Program-made: the position numbers and the translations under genes
The notes under the pieces: model-generated
Databases searched by the model: none
The model's input: only the letters and a program-made list of their open reading frames with translations
Told to the model about the DNA's origin: nothing
Shown: in pieces, positions 54,007 through 63,408 of the stretch
Position numbering within the stretch: the stretch's first letter is position 1
Layout of the letters: each line of letters starts with the position of its first letter
NCBI GenBank assembly: GCA_024304985.1
Contig: JAMWZC010000006.1
Location: 1-64,000 of the forward strand
DNA length: 64,000 bases
Direction: 5' to 3'
Source of the DNA: Paracoccaceae bacterium
Lineage (GTDB): Bacteria > Pseudomonadota > Alphaproteobacteria > Rhodobacterales > Rhodobacteraceae

Positions 54007-55461
54007 ATGAGCGATGATCTGGGACTGTGGTTCGACCCGTCCAAATGCCTGATTGCCGGGGAATGGGTGGCGCCCTCGGGTGGGCAATACCTGCCGCTGG
54101 AAAACCCGTCCACCGGCGAGGTGATCGGCCAGATCGCGCGCGGCACCGGGGCGGATATCGACGCGGCGGTGGCCGCCGCCGAGGCGGCGCGGCACGGCCC
54201 ATGGGGGCGGATGAGCGCCGCCGAGCGGGGCCGCATCCTGATGACACTGGGCCGGATGGTTCTGGAGCGTGTCGATGATCTGGCCCGGATCGAGGCGCTG
54301 GATGTCGGCAAACCGCTGAAACAAGCCCGCGCCGATGCCGTGGCGCTTGCGCGGTATATGGAATTCTACGGCGGGGCCGCCGACAAGCTGCATGGCGAGA
54401 CGATCCCCTATCTGGACGGCTATACCGTCTATACCTTGCGCGAACCGCATGGGGTGACGGGGCATATCGTGCCGTGGAACTATCCGATGCAGATCATCGG
54501 GCGGTCGGTCGGGGCGGCCTTGGCCACGGGCAATGCCTGCGTTCTGAAACCTGCGGAGGATGCCTGCCTCACCGCGCTGGCCTTTGCGGAAATGGCCAAG
54601 GCAGCGGGCCTGCCCGATGGCGCGCTGAACGTGGTGCCGGGGCTTGGGGCCGAGGCAGGCGCGGCCCTGACCGCCCATCCCGGCGTGCATCACATCAGCT
54701 TCACCGGATCTGTGGGCACCGGCGTGATGGTGCAGGAAGCTGCGGCGAAGAACGTGATCCCCGTCACGCTGGAACTGGGTGGCAAATCCCCGCAGGTCGT
54801 GTTCGAGGATGCCGATATCCCCGCCGCCCTGCCGTTTCTGGTCAATGCGGGCATCCAGAATGCGGGCCAGACCTGCTCTGCCTCATCCCGCATCCTTGTG
54901 CAGCGCAGCGTGTACGATCAGGTCGTGGAACGCATGGCCCTGCGCTATGACGCGCTGAAAGTGGGCCGCGCGATGGACGATCTGGACGTGGGGCCGCTGA
55001 TCTCGGCCAAGCAGAAATCCATTGTCAGCGGCTTCATCGACAAGGGCGCCGATCTGCAGATCGCAGGGCAGGGACAGCTGGTCAGCGCCCCCAATGGCGG
55101 CAACTACGTGCGCCCGACGCTTTTCGCCAATGTCAGCCCCGATCACTGCCTTGCGCGGGATGAAATCTTCGGTCCTGTGCAGGTGATCATCCCCTTCGAG
55201 GATGAGGAGGAGGCCGTCACTATCGCCAATGGCACCGATTATGGCCTTGTCGCCAGCGTCTGGAGCCAGAACGGCGCGCGCCAGATGCGGATGGCGAAAC
55301 GCATCCGCGCCGGGCAGATCTTCATCAACAACTATGGCGCGGGCGGTGGGGTTGAGCTGCCTTTCGGGGGCATGGGCAAATCCGGCCATGGCCGCGAAAA
55401 GGGCTTCGAGGCGATGTATGGCTTTACCGTGCTGAAAACCGTGGCCGCCTTTCACGGCTGA
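54007..55461 (+). CDS. Aldehyde dehydrogenase family protein
   Basis: This 484-residue NAD(P)-dependent aldehyde dehydrogenase has NAD-site ISFTGSVGTG, catalytic Glu in LELGGKSPQ and catalytic Cys in NAGQTCSASSRI. The nearest familiar types are betaine-aldehyde and gamma-aminobutyraldehyde dehydrogenases. GAGGAGG precedes the ATG, 12 bases after the ATPase gene. It probably oxidises an aldehyde released from the transported compound. Confidence 0.9.
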   Translation: MSDDLGLWFDPSKCLIAGEWVAPSGGQYLPLENPSTGEVIGQIARGTGADIDAAVAAAEAARHGPWGRMSAAERGRILMTLGRMVLERVDDLARIEALDVGKPLKQARADAVALARYMEFYGGAADKLHGETIPYLDGYTVYTLREPHGVTGHIVPWNYPMQIIGRSVGAALATGNACVLKPAEDACLTALAFAEMAKAAGLPDGALNVVPGLGAEAGAALTAHPGVHHISFTGSVGTGVMVQEAAAKNVIPVTLELGGKSPQVVFEDADIPAALPFLVNAGIQNAGQTCSASSRILVQRSVYDQVVERMALRYDALKVGRAMDDLDVGPLISAKQKSIVSGFIDKGADLQIAGQGQLVSAPNGGNYVRPTLFANVSPDHCLARDEIFGPVQVIIPFEDEEEAVTIANGTDYGLVASVWSQNGARQMRMAKRIRAGQIFINNYGAGGGVELPFGGMGKSGHGREKGFEAMYGFTVLKTVAAFHG

Positions 55462-55488
55462 TCCAGAGACAATGAAAAGGACAACACC

Positions 55489-56232
55489 ATGAGACTGACA
55501 GGAAAAACCGCCATCGTGACAGGCGGCGCAAGCGGCTTTGGCGCAGGGATCGTTCGCAAATTCGCGGCTGAAGGCGCACGGGTGCTGGTCGTGGATATCA
55601 ATGCCGATGGCGCGGCCTCGATGGCCGAGGAAGTGGGCAACGGTGCCCTCTCCATCGCCTGCAACGTGGCGGATGGCGCCAGCGTGGCCGAGATGGCCGC
55701 CTATGCCATCAAGGCATTCGGACAGGTTGATATTCTGGTCAATAACGCAGGCATCACCCATCTGCCCAAACCGATGGAGGATGTGACCGAGGAGGAATTC
55801 GACCGCGTCTTCGCGGTGAACTGCAAATCCGTCTACCTGACCGCGCGCGAACTGGTGCCGCATATGAAGGCCAATGGCGGCGCGATCCTGAACGTCGCCT
55901 CCACCGCCGGCCTCAGCCCGCGTCCGCGTCTGAACTGGTATAATGCCTCCAAGGGGTGGATGATTACCGCGACCAAAACCATGGCGGTGGAACTCGCCCC
56001 CATGAAACTGCGCGTCAACGCCATCTGCCCCGTGGCGGGCGAGACGCCGCTTCTGGCCAGCTTCATGGGCGAGGACACGCCCGAGATGCGCACCAAATTC
56101 CTCTCCACCATCCCGCTGGGCCGTTTTTCCACGCCCGAGGATATGGGCAATGCCGCCTGCTTCCTCTGCTCGGACGAGGCCAGCATGATCACCGGCGTCG
56201 CCATGGAAGTGGACGGCGGCCGCTGCATCTGA
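55489..56232 (+). CDS. Short-chain dehydrogenase/reductase
   Basis: This 247-residue SDR has TGGASGFGAGIVRKFAAEGA, NNAG, catalytic YNASK and a C-terminal MITGVAMEVDGG. It follows the aldehyde dehydrogenase by 27 bases and is the last gene of the transporter operon. An alcohol-to-aldehyde step preceding the aldehyde dehydrogenase is one possible role. Confidence 0.88.
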   Translation: MRLTGKTAIVTGGASGFGAGIVRKFAAEGARVLVVDINADGAASMAEEVGNGALSIACNVADGASVAEMAAYAIKAFGQVDILVNNAGITHLPKPMEDVTEEEFDRVFAVNCKSVYLTARELVPHMKANGGAILNVASTAGLSPRPRLNWYNASKGWMITATKTMAVELAPMKLRVNAICPVAGETPLLASFMGEDTPEMRTKFLSTIPLGRFSTPEDMGNAACFLCSDEASMITGVAMEVDGGRCI

Positions 56233-56248
56233 CGCATACGGCCAGCGT

Positions 56249-57208
56249 TCAGGCGCTGGCCATTTCCTCTCCATCCGTCTCGCGGCGGAAGGGCTGCGTC
56301 GCGCGGACCGCCAGAACGCTCAGCCCGGCGACGGGCTGACCCGCATCCATGCGCAACGTGGCGCGGCTGAATTGGGGTGCTCCGAAGCCCGCCTGATCCA
56401 GCAGACGCGCGACATAAGCGGCGGAATGGGCATAGCGGCGCGAGGGGCGCAGGCGCAGCTCGCCCTCATCCTCGGGCAATTCCTCCAGCGTGAAGGCCAG
56501 AACGCCACCCGGCGCAAGGCTTGCCGCAGCCCAGCCCACGATCTGCTCCAGCGCGCCGATATAGATGAAGACATCGGCGGCAAGGATCAGGTCGAAGCTT
56601 TCGTCTGTCAGGTCCAGACGGGACAGATCGCGTTTGTGCAGCGCGTCGTAGATGCCCTTGGCGCTTGCCTGCACCAGCATCCGGGCGGAAATGTCATAGC
56701 CCTCCAGCCAACCTGCATGGGGGCGGATCGCCTGCCCCATCAGCCCGGTGCCGCAGCCCAGATCCAGCACGCGCTCGAACCGCGTCCGTCCGGCCAGCAA
56801 GAGTGCCTCCACGATCTGCGCGGGGCCTTGATAGCCAAGCTGATCGACAAGCGAGGTCTCGAAACGCGCGGCATATTGATCGAACAGGGTTTCGACAAAG
56901 GCGGCGGGCATCGCTTCGGCCATCGGGACGCTGCGCGCCAGATCCAGCCGCAAACCCGCGCCCAGATGATCCACCGGGTCAATCTCCAGAGACTTGCGCC
57001 AACTGTCCCGCGCGGCATCTGCATCGCCCGTCGCCTCTTGCCATTCGCCAAGGCGGAACCATCCGGCAGCCCACCGCGGCGCAAGATCCAGCGCCTGTTG
57101 CATGAGGTCCAGCGCCGCAGGCAGGTCGCCCGCTTCGGCCAGCGCCAGCGCGTAATCCGCGCGGCGGTCGGCGATCAGATCGCCCGAGGAAAAATCATGT
57201 GGTGTCAT
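56249..57208 (-). CDS. TPR-containing class I methyltransferase
   Basis: This 319-residue protein has two N-terminal tetratricopeptide-like repeats (about 15-85; ALALAEAGDLPAALDLMQQA and GWFRLGEWQEATGDADAARD) and a SAM-dependent methyltransferase domain. The SAM motif is VLDLGCGTGLMG near residue 150, followed by DLILAADVFIYIG. The start at 57208 (MTPHDF) is preferred over 57247. The substrate is unknown; the repeats suggest a protein partner. It converges on the SDR gene. Confidence 0.85.
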   Translation of the reverse strand: MTPHDFSSGDLIADRRADYALALAEAGDLPAALDLMQQALDLAPRWAAGWFRLGEWQEATGDADAARDSWRKSLEIDPVDHLGAGLRLDLARSVPMAEAMPAAFVETLFDQYAARFETSLVDQLGYQGPAQIVEALLLAGRTRFERVLDLGCGTGLMGQAIRPHAGWLEGYDISARMLVQASAKGIYDALHKRDLSRLDLTDESFDLILAADVFIYIGALEQIVGWAAASLAPGGVLAFTLEELPEDEGELRLRPSRRYAHSAAYVARLLDQAGFGAPQFSRATLRMDAGQPVAGLSVLAVRATQPFRRETDGEEMASA

Positions 57209-57456
57209 CGGATGGCGGCGGCGAACCCCTGACCCGGTGCCTGTCATCCGGGTTGCCGATCAGATGCCCCTCTGGCCGCGTTCCGTCAAGTGGGTGCCCC
57301 GTCCACCGGTCAGAAATACACGCCGCAAGCCCAAGGCCACGGGTCCCGATCCATCACCTTTCGGCGGAAAAGCCATTTCAAAAACTGATCTTTTCATACC
57401 TTGCACAATTCTTGGGCACATGGCACCCAAAGGCGCGATTTCGGGGAGGAAATCTG

Positions 57457-58635
57457 ATGCGTCTTGGCCTGATCCTGCTCTGTGCGGGTTACGTTCTTAG
57501 TCAGTTCTTCCGGGCTTTTCTTGCCGTTCTGAGCCGCGTTCTGGAACAGGATGTCGGCGCGGGGCCAGAGGATCTGGCCTTCGCCTCGGGCCTGTGGTTC
57601 CTGACCTTTGCAGCCGCCCAAATCCCCGTCGGTGCGGCGCTGGACCGGATAGGCCCACGCCGCACGGCGGCTGTGATCCTGGCCATCGGTGGCGGCGGGG
57701 GGGCGGCCCTGTTCGCCATGGCCACGACGCCCCTGCACATCTGGGTCGCGATGGGGCTGATCGGGGTGGGCTGCTCTCCCGTTCTCATGGCCTCCTACTT
57801 CATTTTCGCGCGGATGTTCCCCGCGGCGATGTTCGCAACATTGGGCGCTGTGATGATCGGTGTCGGCTCTCTGGGCAATCTGGCAGGGTCCGCCCCGCTG
57901 GCCTGGGCCATCGGCGCCTTTGGCTGGCGCGAGACGATCTGGGGGCTGGCAGCCCTGTCGCTGATCCTGTCCGTCGGGATCTGGCTGACGGTGCAGGACC
58001 CCCCCCGGATCGTGACCGATGCGAAAGGCTCGGTTCTGGATATCCTGAAGATGCCCGCGCTGTGGGTGATCTTTCCGCTTCTGATGGTGAACTATGCCCC
58101 TGCCGCCGGGTTGCGCGGGCTGTGGGTCGGGCCCTATCTGGCCGATGTGCACGGTGCGACCGAGGGTCTGATCGGCACCGGGACATTGGTGATGGGACTG
58201 GCGATGATCGCCGGATCGTTTCTGTACGGACCATTGGACCGCATCTTCGGCACCCGCAAATGGGTGATTTTCGGCGGCAACGCGATGTCCTGCGCGGCTC
58301 TCACCGTTCTGGCGCTATGGCCGCAGCCGGGCTTCGTGACCGCCGTGATCCTCTTCGCGGTCATCGGCTTCTTCGGCATGTCCTTTCCCCTGATCATGGC
58401 ACATGGGCGCAGCTTCGTGCCGCCGCATCTGGCGGGCCGCGGCATTACGCTGATGAACCTGATCAGCATCGGTGGCGTCGGGGTCATGCAGATGACGACG
58501 GGACCGCTCTATCGCGCGGTTGCGGACCCTGCCGCCCCGGCGGCACAGCCCTATGCGGTGCTCTTCGGCTTCTTCGCGGCTCTCGTCCTGATCGGGCTCG
58601 TGGTCTATCTGTTCAGCCGCGACAGGCTGGACTAA
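57457..58635 (+). CDS. Major facilitator superfamily transporter
   Basis: This 392-residue protein has about twelve membrane helices and an MFS loop resembling the GxxxDRxGxR motif (GAALDRIGPRRT) between helices 2 and 3. GGGGAGGA precedes the ATG at 57457, and upstream in-frame starts lack support. The substrate is unknown, and neighbours give no hint. Confidence 0.87.
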   Translation: MRLGLILLCAGYVLSQFFRAFLAVLSRVLEQDVGAGPEDLAFASGLWFLTFAAAQIPVGAALDRIGPRRTAAVILAIGGGGGAALFAMATTPLHIWVAMGLIGVGCSPVLMASYFIFARMFPAAMFATLGAVMIGVGSLGNLAGSAPLAWAIGAFGWRETIWGLAALSLILSVGIWLTVQDPPRIVTDAKGSVLDILKMPALWVIFPLLMVNYAPAAGLRGLWVGPYLADVHGATEGLIGTGTLVMGLAMIAGSFLYGPLDRIFGTRKWVIFGGNAMSCAALTVLALWPQPGFVTAVILFAVIGFFGMSFPLIMAHGRSFVPPHLAGRGITLMNLISIGGVGVMQMTTGPLYRAVADPAAPAAQPYAVLFGFFAALVLIGLVVYLFSRDRLD

Positions 58636-58707
58636 GGCGAATCCGCTTTAATTCAGGGCCAAGCTGCGATATGAGCGCGACGTTCTGAACATAAGGAGTT
58701 GTCCCAG

Positions 58708-59730
58708 ATGGGCTACAAGGTTGCCGTCGTCGGTGCCACGGGGAACGTGGGCCGTGAAATGCTGAACATACTGGACGAGCGCCAGTTTCCGGTGGATGAG
58801 ATCGTGGCTCTGGCCAGCCGCAAATCCCTGGGCACCGAAATCAGCTTTGGCGACAAGACCCTCAAGACCAAGGATCTGGACACCTTCGATTTCACCGGAT
58901 GGGACATCGCCCTGTTCGCCGTCGGGTCCGAGGCGACCAAGATCTATGCGCCCAAGGCCGCTGCGGCGGGATGTATCGTGATCGACAACTCGTCGCTCTA
59001 TCGCTACGACCCGGATGTGCCGCTGATCGTGCCCGAGGTGAACGCCGATGCGATCCACGGCTATTCCAAGAAGAACATCATCGCCAATCCCAACTGCTCG
59101 ACCGCGCAGATGGTCGTCGCGCTCAAGCCGCTGCATGACCGCGCGCGGATCAAACGGGTCGTCGTCAGCACCTATCAATCCGTCTCGGGTGCGGGCAAGG
59201 AAGGCATTGACGAGCTGTGGGACCAGACGAAAAGCATCTACAACCCCACCGACAACAAGCCGCCCAAAAAGTTCACCAAGCAGATCGCCTTCAACGTGAT
59301 CCCGCATATCGACGTTTTCCTTGAGGATGGATCCACCAAGGAAGAATGGAAGATGGTGGCAGAGACAAAGAAGATCCTTGATCCCAGCATCAAGGTGACC
59401 GCGACCTGCGTGCGCGTGCCGGTTTTCGTAGGTCATTCGGAATCGATCAACATCGAATTCGAGGATCACCTGGACGAGGCCGAAGCCCGCGACATCCTGC
59501 GGGAATCGCCGGGGATCATGGTGATCGACAAGCGTGAGAACGGTGGCTACGTCACACCGGTCGAATGCGTTGGCGACTATGCAACCTTCATCAGCCGGAT
59601 CCGTCAGGACAGCACGATCGACAATGGCATCAACCTGTGGTGCGTGTCCGACAACCTGCGCAAAGGGGCTGCGTTGAATGCGGTGCAAATCGCCGAAGTG
59701 CTGGGCCAGCGGGTTCTGAAAAAGGGCTGA
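58708..59730 (+). CDS. asd: Aspartate-semialdehyde dehydrogenase
   Basis: This 340-residue enzyme reduces aspartyl phosphate to aspartate semialdehyde for lysine, threonine and methionine synthesis and diaminopimelate. It has the NADP motif GATGNVGREML at residues 8-18, catalytic Cys in NPNCSTAQMV, and SVSGAGKEGIDEL. AAGGAG lies nine bases before the ATG at 58708. A terminator follows. Confidence 0.95.
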   Translation: MGYKVAVVGATGNVGREMLNILDERQFPVDEIVALASRKSLGTEISFGDKTLKTKDLDTFDFTGWDIALFAVGSEATKIYAPKAAAAGCIVIDNSSLYRYDPDVPLIVPEVNADAIHGYSKKNIIANPNCSTAQMVVALKPLHDRARIKRVVVSTYQSVSGAGKEGIDELWDQTKSIYNPTDNKPPKKFTKQIAFNVIPHIDVFLEDGSTKEEWKMVAETKKILDPSIKVTATCVRVPVFVGHSESINIEFEDHLDEAEARDILRESPGIMVIDKRENGGYVTPVECVGDYATFISRIRQDSTIDNGINLWCVSDNLRKGAALNAVQIAEVLGQRVLKKG

Positions 59731-59761
59731 TCCACAACGGGATCACTCAAATTGACAGCGC

Positions 59762-59802
59762 AAGCCCCTCTGCCGGTGATATGGCAGGGGGGCTTTCCTT
59801 TT
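59762..59802 (+). terminator. Rho-independent terminator after asd
   Basis: AAGCCCCTCTGCC (59762-59774) pairs with GGCAGGGGGGCTT (59783-59795) with one G-U pair, followed by TCCTTTT. It lies between asd and the convergent carbonic anhydrase gene and could serve both strands. Confidence 0.85.
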
Positions 59803-59830
59803 CCGGTGTCCCGTCAGGGGCGGTGCCCGG

Positions 59831-60481
59831 TCAGACCGGCAGGAATTCCCGTTTGGCGGGGTCGAAATATTCCAGCGAGCCTTCGCCGATATCGGTCCAC
59901 AGACCGTGAAGCGACAACTGCCCGCCTTTCACCTCTTCCGCGATCAACGGAAAAGTCATCAGGTTGTCCAGCGAGACAAGGACTGCCTGCTTCTCCAGCG
60001 CGCGCTGTTGGGTCTTGAGGTCGGCGATGTCCTTGATCCGCTCGTAACCGGGGCGCAGGATATCCATCCAGCGGCCCACGAAGCTGCTTTTCTGTTCCAG
60101 TTCCGGTGCCTTGCCGGTGCACATGTCCAGACAGCCCTGCACCCCACCACAGGACGAATGGCCCAGCACGATCAGATGCGCGACCTTGAGGACGCTGACC
60201 GCGTATTCCACGGCCGCAGATGTGCCATGCGCCTCGCCATCGGGCTCATAGGGCGGCACCAGATTGGCGATATTGCGATGGATGAAGAACTCGCCCTGAT
60301 CCGCCCCGAAGATCGAGGTGACATGCACCCGGCTGTCGCAGCACGAGATCACCATCGCGCGCGGATGCTGGCCGACTTCGGCCAGACGGCGATACCAGCT
60401 CTGGTTTTCGGCATAGGAGGTGGCCTTCCACCCCTGATACCGCTGGAGCAGATAGCCGGGCAAAGGTTTGGCATGGTCCAT
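59831..60481 (-). CDS. Beta-class carbonic anhydrase
   Basis: This 216-residue zinc enzyme interconverts CO2 and bicarbonate. Zinc and active-site residues are visible: Cys-x-Asp-x-Arg in CCDSRV, and His and Cys in LGHSSCGGV. It supplies bicarbonate for carboxylases in most bacteria. It is convergent with asd and divergent from the gene at 60610. Confidence 0.93.
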   Translation of the reverse strand: MDHAKPLPGYLLQRYQGWKATSYAENQSWYRRLAEVGQHPRAMVISCCDSRVHVTSIFGADQGEFFIHRNIANLVPPYEPDGEAHGTSAAVEYAVSVLKVAHLIVLGHSSCGGVQGCLDMCTGKAPELEQKSSFVGRWMDILRPGYERIKDIADLKTQQRALEKQAVLVSLDNLMTFPLIAEEVKGGQLSLHGLWTDIGEGSLEYFDPAKREFLPV

Positions 60482-60609
60482 CGGGTGATCTCTCGCTCTG
60501 GTTCCGGACTGCGGCGCGTGCCACTGGCTCGTGGTCTTAGTGCGTATTGTCCGAGAATTCGAGAGAAAACAGGCACCGACCTCAACCTTTTGGGAACCTC
60601 TGTGACGGC

Positions 60610-61032
60610 ATGTTCAGCGCGCCGTGGGGGCGTGACGTCAAGGATGAGATGGTGGAACAGGTAGTGATGCTGATGCAGGACGAAAGGGTCCGGCTGGATC
60701 AGGACCGGCTGGCCGAACTTTATGCCCAATTGGGCGAGTCGGGGGCCGTAGATGTGATCTGTCGCGCGATGGAGGAACTTGCGGCGCGACTGTCGCATGC
60801 GGCACGCATGTATCGGCAAGGGCACGTTGCCGATATGCGCAAGAGCGTGCGGTCGATGGCCGCGATCTCCGAGCAGATCGGGATGCACATGCTGGCCCGG
60901 GTGGCGCGTGACGTGACCGGATGTATCGACGCGGGCGACGCCAACGCGCTGGCCGCCACATTGGCGCGGCTGATGCGGATCGGCGAGCGGTCGCTGACCG
61001 AGATCTGGGACTTGCAGGATTTGACGCTCTGA
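60610..61032 (+). CDS. Small helical protein of unknown function (Hpt-like)
   Basis: This 140-residue, mostly alpha-helical protein has hydrophobic heptads (VEQVVMLMQDERVRLDQDRL, AMEELAARLSHAARM) and resembles histidine phosphotransfer-like helical bundles. I cannot identify a catalytic histidine with confidence. The ATG at 60610 has no strong ribosome site; a TTG at 60547 would add 21 residues. Divergent from carbonic anhydrase; conserved hypothetical at best. Confidence 0.6.
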   Translation: MFSAPWGRDVKDEMVEQVVMLMQDERVRLDQDRLAELYAQLGESGAVDVICRAMEELAARLSHAARMYRQGHVADMRKSVRSMAAISEQIGMHMLARVARDVTGCIDAGDANALAATLARLMRIGERSLTEIWDLQDLTL

Positions 61033-61153
61033 CCCCAACGGGTTACGCGCCCCTCTTGCGGTCGCGGGCAGGACGGATAGGCTGCGGGCCAAGCTGATGG
61101 CGGCCGCCCGCTGCCGCGACCCTGTGACAGTTCAAGACCGGAAAGGCCCGCAA

Positions 61154-62539
61154 ATGACCATGACTTTCGCCGCCGACAGCACCGATGCGCTGCCCGTGCA
61201 TGTGATTGATGCCGCAGCCCTGGACGGCTGGCTGGCCGGGCAGGCCGACAAGGTGACAACCTGGGTGCAGGCGACAGGCTTTGCCGGCGCGCTGGGCAAA
61301 CATGTGATCGTGCCGGATGCCGACGGCAAGCCCGCGATGGTTCTGGCCGGGTATGGCAATCCGGCGCAGCGCGCGCGGGGCCGGTTCCATCTGGCGGCCG
61401 TGGCCAGCGCCCTGCCGGGCGGGACATACCGCATCGCCTCGGGTCTGCCGGAGGATCGCATGACGGAAGAGGCGTTGGGCTGGCTCTTGTCCGCCTATGC
61501 CTTTGACCGCTACCGCAGCCAGACCCGCAACCCGGCCCGTCTGGTGGCCCCCGCCGGTGTGGATGCCGCGCGGCTGGAGGCAATCGCAGCCGGTGAGGCG
61601 TTGACCCGAGATCTGATCAACACGCCCGCCAATGACATGGGGCCGGATGCGCTGGAGGCGGCCTGTCTGGATCTGGCCCATCGGTTCGGCGCCAATGCGC
61701 ATGTGATCCGGGGCGACGCCTTGCTGGAACAGAACTTCCCCATGATCCACGCGGTCGGCCGCGCCGCCGCGCAAGCCCCCCGTCTGATCGACATGCGCTG
61801 GGGCGAGGCGGGCCCTGCCCTGACGCTTGTGGGCAAGGGCGTGTGTTTCGACACAGGCGGGCTGAACATCAAACCATCTTCCTCGATGGGCCTGATGAAA
61901 AAGGACATGGGCGGGGCGGCGACCGTGCTGGGTCTGGCGCAGATGATCATGGCGCTGGGTCTGCCGCTGCGGTTGCGGGTGCTGATCCCTGCGGTCGAGA
62001 ACGCGATCAGCGCAGGCGCGATGCGGCCCGGTGACATCCTGCCCTCGCGCAAGGGTCTCACGGTCGAGATCAACAATACCGACGCCGAAGGACGGCTGGT
62101 GCTGGCCGATGCGCTGGCGCTGGGGGCCGAGGAAAATCCCGATCTCATGGTGTCCATGGCCACGCTGACCGGCGCCGCGCGGGTGGCGGTGGGGCCAGAC
62201 CTGTCGCCATATTTCACCGATGATTCCGGCGTCGTTGCCGCGCTGGAAGGGGCGGCGGCGCGGGTCGCCGATCCGGTCTGGCGCCTGCCTTTCTGGACCC
62301 CTTACGAGGCGGATATCGAACCGGGCATCGCCGATCTGGACAATGCGCCCAAATCCGGCTTCGCTGGGGCGATCACGGCGGCATTGTTCCTGCGCCGCTT
62401 CGCGGGCGATGCCGTGCGCTACACCCATTTCGACATCTACGGCTGGCAACCCAGCGCAGCGCCCGCCCGTCCCAAGGGCGGCGTCGGCATGGGGGCAAGG
62501 GCGCTGCTGGACGCGCTGCCCGAGGTGCTGGGGCTGTGA
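61154..62539 (+). CDS. M17 leucyl aminopeptidase family protein
   Basis: This 461-residue dinuclear-metal aminopeptidase has KGVCFDTGGLNIKPSS and the diagnostic NTDAEGRLVLADAL. It removes N-terminal amino acids from peptides in the cytoplasm. GGAAAGG precedes the ATG at 61154. It is coupled (GTGA overlap) to an NlpC/P60 hydrolase, suggesting recycling of peptidoglycan peptides. Confidence 0.92.
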   Translation: MTMTFAADSTDALPVHVIDAAALDGWLAGQADKVTTWVQATGFAGALGKHVIVPDADGKPAMVLAGYGNPAQRARGRFHLAAVASALPGGTYRIASGLPEDRMTEEALGWLLSAYAFDRYRSQTRNPARLVAPAGVDAARLEAIAAGEALTRDLINTPANDMGPDALEAACLDLAHRFGANAHVIRGDALLEQNFPMIHAVGRAAAQAPRLIDMRWGEAGPALTLVGKGVCFDTGGLNIKPSSSMGLMKKDMGGAATVLGLAQMIMALGLPLRLRVLIPAVENAISAGAMRPGDILPSRKGLTVEINNTDAEGRLVLADALALGAEENPDLMVSMATLTGAARVAVGPDLSPYFTDDSGVVAALEGAAARVADPVWRLPFWTPYEADIEPGIADLDNAPKSGFAGAITAALFLRRFAGDAVRYTHFDIYGWQPSAAPARPKGGVGMGARALLDALPEVLGL

Positions 62540-63366
62540 GCCCTGATCCGCGCTTGACCCCGGCCAATGGGCGCGTCGCCGCGCTGTCCCTCAAGGGGCA
62601 GGTAAAGGCTGCAACCTTTGTGGATGGCTGGACGCGCCATGTCGCGCGGCCCGTGGTGGCGCTGCGCAACGCACCGGACGGACGGCGCGAACGCGAACTG
62701 CTGCGCGGCGAGGCGGTGACCGTGTTCGAGGATCGGGACGGCTGGTGTTTCGTGCAGGCCGCACGGGATGGCTATGTCGGCTATCTGCCCCGCGACGCGC
62801 TGCATGAGATGGACAGACCCGATCTGCGGGTCTGCGTGCGCGCCACCCATGCCTATGCGCGGGCTGATCTGAAATCACCGGATCTGATGACCCTGAGTTT
62901 CGGCAGCCGTCTGCGCCATTTGGGGCAGGAGGGGCGGTTCATCCTGACCGATGCGGGCCATGTGCCGGTCATGCATCTGGCCCCGGTCGAGCGGTGCGAG
63001 GATGATCCCGTCTCGGTCGCGACCCTGCTCTTGGGCACGCCCTACCTCTGGGGCGGCAACAGTGCCTTCGGAATCGACTGTTCAGGTCTGGTCCAGACGG
63101 CCTGTCTGGCCTGCGGGATTGCCTGCCCCGGTGACAGCGATCTGCAAGCCGCTGGATTGGGTCATGCCGTCACGGATGGCAGCGCGCCACGCCGGGGCGA
63201 TCTGCTGTTCTGGAAAGGGCATGTGGCCTGGGTATCGGGCCCCGACACGATCCTGCATGCCAATGCGCATCACATGGCCGTCGCCTTCGAGGGGCTGGCC
63301 GAGGCGGTGACGCGCATCGACGCGCAGGGTGGCGGTCCGGTCACGAGCCACAGGCGTTTGGGCTGA
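62536..63366 (+). CDS. NlpC/P60 family hydrolase with SH3-like domains
   Basis: This 276-residue protein has two bacterial SH3-like regions (about 25-150) and a C-terminal NlpC/P60 domain. The catalytic Cys is in GIDCSGLVQ and the catalytic His in ILHANAHHMAVAFEG. These enzymes cleave peptidoglycan stem peptides. The GTG start overlaps the aminopeptidase stop. No export signal is visible, so a cytoplasmic peptidase role, such as acting on recycled muropeptides, fits best. Confidence 0.88.
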   Translation: MSPDPRLTPANGRVAALSLKGQVKAATFVDGWTRHVARPVVALRNAPDGRRERELLRGEAVTVFEDRDGWCFVQAARDGYVGYLPRDALHEMDRPDLRVCVRATHAYARADLKSPDLMTLSFGSRLRHLGQEGRFILTDAGHVPVMHLAPVERCEDDPVSVATLLLGTPYLWGGNSAFGIDCSGLVQTACLACGIACPGDSDLQAAGLGHAVTDGSAPRRGDLLFWKGHVAWVSGPDTILHANAHHMAVAFEGLAEAVTRIDAQGGGPVTSHRRLG

Positions 63367-63374
63367 GGACGCGG

Positions 63375-63400
63375 TTTTGAGTATTTGGGGAACAGTGAAG
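63375..63400 (+). repeat. Dispersed intergenic repeat copy
   Basis: TTTTGAGTATTTGGGG then AACAGTGAAG matches the inverted pair at 14776-14851 and the other copies. It lies between the convergent NlpC and dehydrogenase genes. Confidence 0.7.
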
Positions 63401-63408
63401 GGGGCGGA

